Shown: positions 41,704 to 49,100 of the stretch, piece after piece
Numbering within the stretch: the stretch's first letter is position 1
How the letters are laid out: every line of letters starts with the position of its first letter
Assembly: GCA_017940545.1 (NCBI GenBank)
Contig: JAGAYI010000065.1
Location: forward strand, 1-64,000
DNA from: Prevotella sp.
GTDB lineage: Bacteria; Bacteroidota; Bacteroidia; Bacteroidales; Bacteroidaceae
DNA: 64,000 nucleotides
Direction: 5' to 3'
The notes under the pieces: model-generated
The model's database searches: none
Seen by the model: the letters and a program-made list of their open reading frames with translations, nothing else
What the model was told of the DNA's origin: nothing
Translations under genes and position numbers: made by a program

Positions 41704-41721
41704 GCGGTCTTTTCAGACCGC
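41704..41721 (-). other. DGR target-site hairpin (cruciform) after the variable repeat
   Basis: Minus strand GCGGTCT-GAAA-AGACCGC: a perfect 7-bp stem with a GAAA tetraloop, 62 bp beyond the variable repeat and just after the target's stop codon. Published work on the Bordetella phage DGR showed that such hairpins with GRNA-type tetraloops downstream of the variable repeat raise mutagenic homing. Confidence 0.85.
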
Positions 41722-41735
41722 CGATTTCAATTTCG

Positions 41736-43055
41736 TCACAACGCAATCGTGCCATCGGCCACCGTGTCGGTCGGGTCATCGGCAGCGAGAGCACCCCCGT
41801 AAACCGCGCCCGAGTACGAAGCCACGCGGTTCGAGTTCAAAGGCGAGACACCGCAGTCGGAGCCGTTGCTCGCACCACCCACGACGGCAGGGATGTACAC
41901 GGTGTCCTCTGCGAAGGCGTGATAGTAATAGTCGGCATGGCCTTTGGATGCGTCACCGCCAACCATCGTAGGTATCAGGGTGTCCTCGAAGTCCTCCAAT
42001 ATCCAGCCATCATTCAGGCATTCGTCGCAAAGGTACTCCCACTTGGTTTCGTCGGTGGGGTCGAAGCCCGTGACGGTGTTGATATTCTTGGCGCGATACC
42101 ACTTGTGGTTTTTCTTGACGTAGCCTGTAGCCCATATCCAATAGGGGCCAGCGAGCAGGTGGTCAATCCACAGGAACTTGTAGGCATGTACTGTAGCCTG
42201 AGTACCTTCGCTGTTGGTAAGCGTGAGTTCGCGCTGCCCCTCGTGGCCTGCAATGTCGTTGAGGTCGCCCGTCTTGTGGAACTGGCCGCGAGACGATGCG
42301 CCACCTTCAGATGAGCGGTCGAGCTTCTGCCACCACGCGTCGGAACATGTTATGCCGGGGAATACGCTCTGAGAATTGAACGTACCCTTCAGGAGCCAGA
42401 ACATATCACGGTAAACCTCCTGGTCTTGGACGGCATGCTCTCGGAAGTTCTCACCGAGGTTCTTGGCATACTGGTGGAGATTGGCCAGCGAAACATTCTG
42501 GGTAGTCCATTTGCCGCTGTTGGAGATAAGCATGTTCTTGCTATCGTGGGTCTCCACGGTTCCTCCGTGCTGTGCGAGGAAGCGACGGCGCACATATCTG
42601 TAGCCGCGCACCTTGCGGGGTGACAGGTCGATGTACTTTTCGTTGGTAGAGGCATTGTAGCTGTAGTGTTTCCACCAGCCGCCCATACGCACCATACATT
42701 GCAGCGTCCAGTCGTCGAGAGTGGCCGTCAGCCCGTCAACGGTCTTGCGCACGTCGTTGCCGTTGAGGTGAGCAGCCACGATTGCATTGCGGTCAACGAG
42801 TACCGGGAAGCACATTGCCAGCAGCTCCTGTATCAGGGATATGTTGCCGCTGAGGGTCACAACGGTGCTGGCCTGCCCTACGAGGCGCGTGATGCGCACA
42901 CGGTTGAGCGGCACGTCTGGATAGACACCGTTGGCATTGGGCATTGCAGCAAGTACGTCCGAGAAGGAAGCCTTGTAGAACACCCCGGACTTATCAAGCA
43001 GCACGTTTTCCGTGCCGTTGAAAGTCGTTAGTTTGGGAACATCTGATAAATTCAT
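41736..43055 (-). CDS. DGR target: phage receptor-binding/fibre protein with variable C-terminus
   Basis: The 439-residue protein has an N-terminal fibre-like part (VLLDKSGVFYKASFSDVL), a middle domain rich in Trp/Tyr and a C-terminal region with features of the C-type-lectin/FGE-like fold used by DGR targets (WIDHLLAGPYWIWATGYV; GGDASKGHADYYYHA; IPAVVGGASNGSDCGV). Codons for residues ~387-423 are the variable repeat; twelve residues there differ from the template. It ends 16 residues later. It sits after two fibre genes in the tail module, so it probably tips the fibre and binds the host surface; diversity would switch receptors. Confidence 0.9.
   Translation of the reverse strand: MNLSDVPKLTTFNGTENVLLDKSGVFYKASFSDVLAAMPNANGVYPDVPLNRVRITRLVGQASTVVTLSGNISLIQELLAMCFPVLVDRNAIVAAHLNGNDVRKTVDGLTATLDDWTLQCMVRMGGWWKHYSYNASTNEKYIDLSPRKVRGYRYVRRRFLAQHGGTVETHDSKNMLISNSGKWTTQNVSLANLHQYAKNLGENFREHAVQDQEVYRDMFWLLKGTFNSQSVFPGITCSDAWWQKLDRSSEGGASSRGQFHKTGDLNDIAGHEGQRELTLTNSEGTQATVHAYKFLWIDHLLAGPYWIWATGYVKKNHKWYRAKNINTVTGFDPTDETKWEYLCDECLNDGWILEDFEDTLIPTMVGGDASKGHADYYYHAFAEDTVYIPAVVGGASNGSDCGVSPLNSNRVASYSGAVYGGALAADDPTDTVADGTIAL
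41784..41895 (-). repeat. DGR variable repeat (VR)
   Basis: The 112-bp C-terminal piece of the target gene matching the template. Changes relative to the template: Ser to Gly, Asn to Ser, Asn to Asp, His to Pro, Asn to Arg, Asn to Tyr, Thr to Ser, Asn to Gly, Thr to Ala, Asn to Val, His to Leu, Thr to Ala. Every change is at A of the template and no C, G or T of it is altered. Confidence 0.95.
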
Positions 43056-43074
43056 AATTCAATTCTTTTTGTTG

Positions 43075-43875
43075 TTATACTTCGAGCGTAGTGCCGTCAT
43101 CCTGCGTCAGCTGTGTGCCGTCATCCTGCGCCAGCGGCTCCGGGACACGGTAGCGGATAGTTACCTGCTTCCACACCCCGGATTCCTCAGTGCTCACTAC
43201 GTACAGGCTCACATCTGCGGCTTCAGCCGGGGACTTTACGAGTCCGTCGGGCGTTACCTGTGTAGAGCCTATAGGGATGAACACGACGCTCTGATTGGCC
43301 GTCGATGGCTGTATGGTCGCGCTGATCTGAACGTCCACGCCCAGCGGAGCCTCTGCGATATGCGTCAGCGTGAGAGTGGCAGGCTTTCCCGCCATAACGT
43401 CAACACCCTCTATCTGCGAGGCTATCGCGTAGGCATCGTTAGCGGCCTTGGTGGCATTGCGCACGTCTGCAACGAGAGCCGCCAGCTCATCTTCGAGAGC
43501 CTGCGCATCGGCCATCCTCGTCTGAAGGTCGGCCAGTGCGGCACGGGTCTCGGCTGTTACACCGCTTGCATCCTCGATGTTGACGATGGCGGCAGACAGC
43601 TGAACAAGCAGGCGGTTCAGCTCTGCGATGCGTTCAAGGCAGTTCCTTGCGGCCTCGGTGGCGGGCTTGCCGTTGGCGATGCACAACCACTTGTTCGTGT
43701 CGGTAAGGGGGTTGCCCTTGTTCTTGTCAGCCTTTGAGACGTAGCAGCTGTCCTCGGTAGTGATGTAGTGCAGCCGTCGGTATTCATATTCCGACTGATA
43801 GCCGCCCGGCACCTCGATGAAGCCGACGTAGCCAATCAGCACGCGCTCCTGGTTATTATTATCTGCCATAAGCAT
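43075..43875 (-). CDS. Phage tail fibre/structural protein
   Basis: The 266-residue product starts with a beta-rich piece (VLIGYVGFIEVPGGYQSEYEY), has a central coiled coil (~70-130, RIAELNRLLVQLSAAIVNIED...) and a C-terminal Ig-like region (ATLTLTHIAEAPLGVDVQISAT) with a short duplicated DDGTxL motif at the very end. It is most likely a trimeric fibre segment, between the alanine-rich fibre gene (1-nt overlap) and the DGR target. Two possible ATG starts lie two codons apart. Confidence 0.65.
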   Translation of the reverse strand: MLMADNNNQERVLIGYVGFIEVPGGYQSEYEYRRLHYITTEDSCYVSKADKNKGNPLTDTNKWLCIANGKPATEAARNCLERIAELNRLLVQLSAAIVNIEDASGVTAETRAALADLQTRMADAQALEDELAALVADVRNATKAANDAYAIASQIEGVDVMAGKPATLTLTHIAEAPLGVDVQISATIQPSTANQSVVFIPIGSTQVTPDGLVKSPAEAADVSLYVVSTEESGVWKQVTIRYRVPEPLAQDDGTQLTQDDGTTLEV

Positions 43876-45440
43876 TAGCTGTTGTTAGTTTCACTCTTGC
43901 GGGGTAGGAAGTACAGGCCTCCGTCCGCGTCATCATAGTCGAAGCTTTCCTTTGACACCTCATTGGAGCCGCAGATATACAGCCCCATGTCGTCAAGGTC
44001 AATCTCGAAAGTAGGGTAGAGTATGCCGCCCTTGGCAAGCACACCCGTATCTTCGTACTCGTGCCTCTGAAGGTTCCACCGCCACCAGTTGCCGTTGTCG
44101 CCCACGCGGTCGGGGTGGCTGTGCAGCTCTTCCATTTCGGCTACGCGAGCCGTCTCTGCGGCCACCCTTGCGGCCTCGGCAGTCTTTCGCCCCGTCTCTG
44201 CGGACTTGCGCTCGACCTCCGCGCTCTTACGCTCAGTCTCAGAAGCCGACGCGTCGGCAAACCATCTGTCGTAGGCAGTCTTGACACCGCTGTACCACGT
44301 AGTCCATTCGGACTTGCGGGCAGAGAACCAGTCCGTCCACGCCTGCTTTGTTGCAGCAAACCATGTGTCCCAGGCGGTCTTGGTATCACTCATCCACTTT
44401 TCGGCTGTCGCCTTGAAGCCTGCCGTGCCGTTGAACCAGCTGCGGACGGTGTCGTAGATGCCCTTGGCATAGTCGCCCTGTTCCTCTGCGTAGTCGGCAG
44501 CGTCGAGAGCGGCCTGCTTCTGGGTCGTGATGTCGAGTATGGCAGCATCCACCCGGTCGCCCTGCTGCTTGGCATAGTCGCCCTGTGTCTTGGCATGGTT
44601 TCCCTGCGCTTTGGCATAATCGCCCTGCGTATTCGCGTAGGTCGTGGCCGTTCGGCAGGCGGCGGTTGCCGTTTCGCAGGCGGTCGTGGCCGTTCGGCAG
44701 GCGGCGGTTGCAGCGTCACAGGCGGCGGTCGATGCGTCGCAGGTAGCCTTTGCTGCATTGGCATTGGCAGCAGCCGTCATAGCGGCCTCTTTCTCCCTGC
44801 TGATGTCCGTAATCGCGTCCGTGGCCTTCTTTGCGGCGGCATTGGCGGTGGCCGTAGCCTCCTGGCAGGTGGCCGTCGCGCTGATGCAGTCCGAGGTGGC
44901 ATCGTTGGCCGAGGCCGTTGCGGCATTGCAGTTGACGATGGCCTGCTGGACGCTGGCAATCTCACTGCGCTGCTCGCTGATAAGCTCGGTGGCTGTCTCG
45001 TATGCCTCCTGCGCCAGCTCATATACGGCATTGACGTTCTCGGTGGCCGTAATGGCCTGCTGGGTGGCGGTCTGACAGGCGGTAGTGGCCTGCTCGGTAG
45101 CAGCCTTGGCTGAGTTAACGTCCCGGATAGCCTGCTCTGCCCTGTCCGTGGCAGCGTCCGCACTGGCGGCAGCGGCGTTGGCAAGGGCAGCGGCGTTTAC
45201 TGCCATCTGGGCTTTCTGCTCCGCGTTGGCCGACAACAGGGAAAGAGGCGCAAGCACGGTCTTCTGGACTCCCCCGTTCATGTACATTGCCGTCAGCGAG
45301 TAGATGCCGTCGAGGGTGTTGACCTTCTCAACGGTGCTCAGTCGGTCGCTGTGCAGCCGTACATAGTCGAGGAAGCCGGGCAGCGCATAGGCGAAGAACT
45401 GCTCCAGCTCTGCCTGACTTGTCTGTATTGCTCCTCCCAT
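43875..45440 (-). CDS. Alanine-rich coiled-coil phage tail fibre
   Basis: The 521-residue product is nearly all helical. An Ala/Thr-rich middle (repeats of the ACxTATxAC and QGDYAK type, ~85-330) is followed by Trp-marked helices (~335-400: AWDTWFAATKQAWTDWF) and Ser/Ala/Glu heptads (ERKSAEVERKSAE). A compact C-terminal domain (NWWRWNLQRHEYEDTGV, YPTFEIDLDDMGLYIC) then resembles fibre ends that join the next piece. The DNA is repetitive and prone to copy-number change. It is a structural fibre linking the tail tip to the proteins encoded downstream. Confidence 0.75.
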   Translation of the reverse strand: MGGAIQTSQAELEQFFAYALPGFLDYVRLHSDRLSTVEKVNTLDGIYSLTAMYMNGGVQKTVLAPLSLLSANAEQKAQMAVNAAALANAAAASADAATDRAEQAIRDVNSAKAATEQATTACQTATQQAITATENVNAVYELAQEAYETATELISEQRSEIASVQQAIVNCNAATASANDATSDCISATATCQEATATANAAAKKATDAITDISREKEAAMTAAANANAAKATCDASTAACDAATAACRTATTACETATAACRTATTYANTQGDYAKAQGNHAKTQGDYAKQQGDRVDAAILDITTQKQAALDAADYAEEQGDYAKGIYDTVRSWFNGTAGFKATAEKWMSDTKTAWDTWFAATKQAWTDWFSARKSEWTTWYSGVKTAYDRWFADASASETERKSAEVERKSAETGRKTAEAARVAAETARVAEMEELHSHPDRVGDNGNWWRWNLQRHEYEDTGVLAKGGILYPTFEIDLDDMGLYICGSNEVSKESFDYDDADGGLYFLPRKSETNNS

Positions 45441-45463
45441 AGTAGCCTCCTATCTCCTGCTGG

Positions 45464-45760
45464 TTAGTCCTCGGTGGCTGCTGGAGCGTCGCCTGATGCC
45501 TCCTTAATCCAGCCGGGCACCATAGTGTAGATGGCCTGCACCTCTTCATCGGTGAGCTTGTTGACAGGCTTCAGCGAAGTAATGAGGAAGTTGCCTGCCT
45601 CTTCTGCTGAGATACTGCCCACCTCGGCATTGTCCTTTTCGATTTTGCCATAGATGGTGGTGCCCTTGGAGTTGGTGACCTTGGTAAACGTTACCTTGGT
45701 GTGCTCGCTGATTACCTCCGGCTCGAAGGTAATGGTGGCGTTCTGAGTTACTTTCTTCAT
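45464..45760 (-). CDS. Small phage protein of the tail module
   Basis: The 98-residue product has a beta-rich first half (ATITFEPEVISEHTKVTFTKV) and a helical second half (EEVQAIYTMVPGWIKEA). It lies between the 101-residue protein and the fibre gene and is probably a tail accessory or fibre-assembly protein. Not recognised. Confidence 0.55.
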   Translation of the reverse strand: MKKVTQNATITFEPEVISEHTKVTFTKVTNSKGTTIYGKIEKDNAEVGSISAEEAGNFLITSLKPVNKLTDEEVQAIYTMVPGWIKEASGDAPAATED

Positions 45761-45793
45761 AATCTTTTACGCTTTAATGGGTTACACTTATTG

Positions 45794-46096
45794 TTAATTG
45801 TTCTCGATGATGTCAACGACCTGCCCGTAGCCGCCTGCGGAAAGCACCTCGGCTGCAAGCTCCTTGATGAACGTACCTTCCTCGGTGGAAAGCTCAACGC
45901 TGGAAGCGTCGGCCTGTATGCGCTTCAAGAGCCTGTAGGCCGTGTACTTCTGCTCCGGGGTGGCCGGAGTGCCCTTTACGTTGGTGAGGTTGAACAGGGC
46001 GAAGCAGAGCTGCTCGCCGATGACCTGCGGCTTGTTGCCGACGATGACAGGGTTTCCATGTGCGTCCGTGAAGGACTTGCTGAAATCTACTTTCAT
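45794..46096 (-). CDS. Small phage protein after the tail-tip gene
   Basis: I start at the ATG at 46096, after the stop of the tail-tip gene, not at the longer in-frame ATG at 46213 whose first 39 residues overlap that gene. The product is 100 residues (DFSKSFTDAHGNPVIVGNKP, then YTAYRLLKRIQADASSVELS). It is probably a tail-module accessory protein; no family recognised. Confidence 0.6.
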   Translation of the reverse strand: MKVDFSKSFTDAHGNPVIVGNKPQVIGEQLCFALFNLTNVKGTPATPEQKYTAYRLLKRIQADASSVELSTEEGTFIKELAAEVLSAGGYGQVVDIIENN

Positions 46097-46122
46097 AATC
46101 TTTGCTTTTTGTTGTTTTATGT

Positions 46123-49100
46123 TTAACCACAATAGAAATACACCCACTCCCATAGTGCAGAAACGAAAAACGCCGACCTTTGGCCAATGTTCACGGTGTT
46201 TCTTGTTTTGCAATCGTCAGGATCCATGAAGTTATATCCTCTTGTATCTCCGCTGACATACACATTAGTGGAGCTGGAGTTACTTGCAGTATTCTTGACG
46301 AAATAGACCTTACCGGGGCAGTCGCTCGGTTTTGGCAGATACAGATTATATGACGGATTGCTTACGCCTGTAACCGTTGAAAAGATAATCACTCCAACAT
46401 CAAGCCCGGCTGTGTAATTCTGCTGGTTCAGATATACATATGGCATAAGGCTCGATATATCTGCCCATTTATCCACAAAGGAAGCATCTTTTGGCGAGAA
46501 AACACTTCTCATAATGCTTCCGCTCTGCACCCTCAACGCATTATTCTGACAGCGTATTTCCGTTTTGTCGCTTCCAAACCAGTTATATTTCGTAGCTGCA
46601 CTTGCAAAAACAGCCCCGTCCGTGCCAAGTCTATTGATACCAGTATTGACGATGAGACAATACAAGGAAAGTCTTGAAATGAAATTACCTATATAGCTGA
46701 TTGATGAACCACTGAACGTATATTTGCACGTTAATTCAATCGAATATGTTCCGGCATACGACAAACTCGAATTTGAATAACCAGTAAGGGCGAAGCCCCA
46801 AGGGTTGCGACTATTCGTTCCACGCGACACCGTTCCAGTTTGCGTTTTTATTGTTCGTACGTTATTTGATGAAATAGTACATTTTATCACGTAAGTATAT
46901 CTGAGGGTTGCTTCTGTGTCGAAAGGATGGCTATTGAAATAGCTCTCTACGTAGATGTCATGTAAGTCCATCTTCTGGCCAACAGAATAACTACCGAGCG
47001 ACAGGGAGTCGTGAACAACAGTGAGCGTACTGCCGCTTGATGAGCGGCTGGCTGTATTCTGACCGCTATATCGTTTGTCGCTTCCGAAGTCAAAGTTGCT
47101 CAGATAACCGATAGTTTTACTGAGTACGGAAATCTTCTCATTGCCGTAGCTGTCGTATATAATCAAGCCCTCGTTTGGGTTCATCAACCGAATATTGCCG
47201 TTAAACACGGTGTTTTCAGCGTTGATATATATCTTTTTGTTCGTTATATCAATACCAGTTTTAGACAGCCCGTCCTCAATACCGAGTTTGATATTGTTCA
47301 CTGAAGCGTAGATGTACCCGGTTTGAGCTATAGACCCGTCAGAGTTGAAGTTGGTGTTGATGATTGTTACCTGTCCGGCGAGAATGTTAAGATTGCTATC
47401 AACCGTATTCAGCTTGCCGTGGTCAGCGTCGAAGTCGCTCTTTGAAGCCCACAGGTTGTTACCTTCTGCAGTAGTCGCAATGCCGCTGGCAGCGGTCACG
47501 TTGCCGTCCGCGTCGAAGTTGGCCACGACAGCCGAGATATGGTCTTTCGTCTGACTGATATATGTGGTGGATGATGCGGCGGCTTCCACCTCTTCCCAGC
47601 AGTTTGCGTTCTGTCCTCCTTGCGGGTCGTCACCACCTACATATCGGTAAATCTTACCAGCGACCGTGCTTGCATTTTGTAATGTCCCGTCAGCCAAACG
47701 GATATAGTATGAATACCCGCTTGTAGTTGCCTTCCACTTGCAGCCGATGTGTCGCCATTCGGTACCAGAAGCCCACGATTGCCACGGATTGCTCGACTGA
47801 TTGTAGTATTCGCCAAGTGCTGCTTCGTCTGCAAGCTCCTTGGCCTTGGCCTTGGCACGTTCCTCTGCTGCTGAAGCGATAGCGTTCCTAATATATTCCT
47901 CTGCCTCTTTCACGCGGGTAGAGAACGTGCCGACCGCGCTATTGAAGGTGTCAAAAGCGGTATTGACAGCCGTCTTCTCTGATGAAGTCACCTTGCCGTC
48001 CGAAATAGCAGAGTTGATAGTGTTAACCAGCGTATTGTAGGCTGTGTTAAGAGCAGTCTTAGCGGCAGAAAGGTTGCTGTACTCCGTAGAACTTGAAGAG
48101 AGGTTTGAGTTGTTAATGAGCTTTGTATATACAGCGTCAAGGTCACTCTTTGTACTGGCAATGCTTTTAAGGTACTTCTCTATAGCCACCTTTTCGGCCT
48201 TGCTTATTATTCCATCAGCGAAAGCACCATCTACGTAGTCGCCAAGGTTGTCAACGTCGCCCTGAAGATTGTCAACGGCTCCGTTCGTTTCGTCTATCTG
48301 ACTTTGCAGGCTATTGATGTCGCCAGCTATAGATGTCAGCGTGTTGTTTATGCCGACAACGGACTGGTTGATACCGCTGACGGTAACATCAATCTGGGAC
48401 TTGGTGTAGTAATTTTGCAGCTCGCCGTCGGTATAGGCTTTCGCCCATTCTTCCGCATAGAGCTTGACGGCCTTTTCGGTGTCGCTGATGACGATACCCA
48501 GCCGACGCTCCAGGTCTTCGTCCTGCGTGTCAACATACAGGCGAATAGCCCTATCGGCAGCGTCGAGGTCAATGCCAAGTTGAGTGATGGCCGCGCCGTT
48601 TTTGCTGATGTTGGTACCCAGCAGCTTGATGTTGTCGGAGGTCTGGATAATCTGCGTAGTCACGGTGCGCTTGAACTCGTCGAGGGCTTTGTCCGTCACG
48701 CTGAGGATGGAAACGTACATTTCCCCGGTATAGTGCAGGTAGAAGTCGCCCAGCCCGTGCCATGTTCCCTCTAACTGCAATAGCTGCCAGTCCATGGATT
48801 TCGCTATCTGCTTTGCGCTGGTGTATGGCAGGGTGTTGGTCTTACCCTGTGGAACACTACCGCTGTACTTGAAGCCGACGGTGAGCTTCCCGGCGGTCTT
48901 GGGCAATAGCTTGATACTGAGGTACAGCGTGTCCTGCACGTCCTTCGACGCGTCGGTGGTGGCGGTACTGCCTGCCGCTGGCTGGTCGTACTCCTTGTGT
49001 GTGCCGGGCTTGCGTATGAGGGCATTGGCCTGCGTGATGCCCGTGGCCTGTATATGGAGCATCTGCTTGCCGTCGTATTCCTCGACGTTGGCACGATGCA

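Noticed and set aside
46097..46213. N-terminal extension of the small gene at 45794 to the ATG at 46213
   Set aside because: It would overlap the end of the tail-tip gene by ~90 bp and adds an unlikely segment; the ATG at 46096 fits the spacing.
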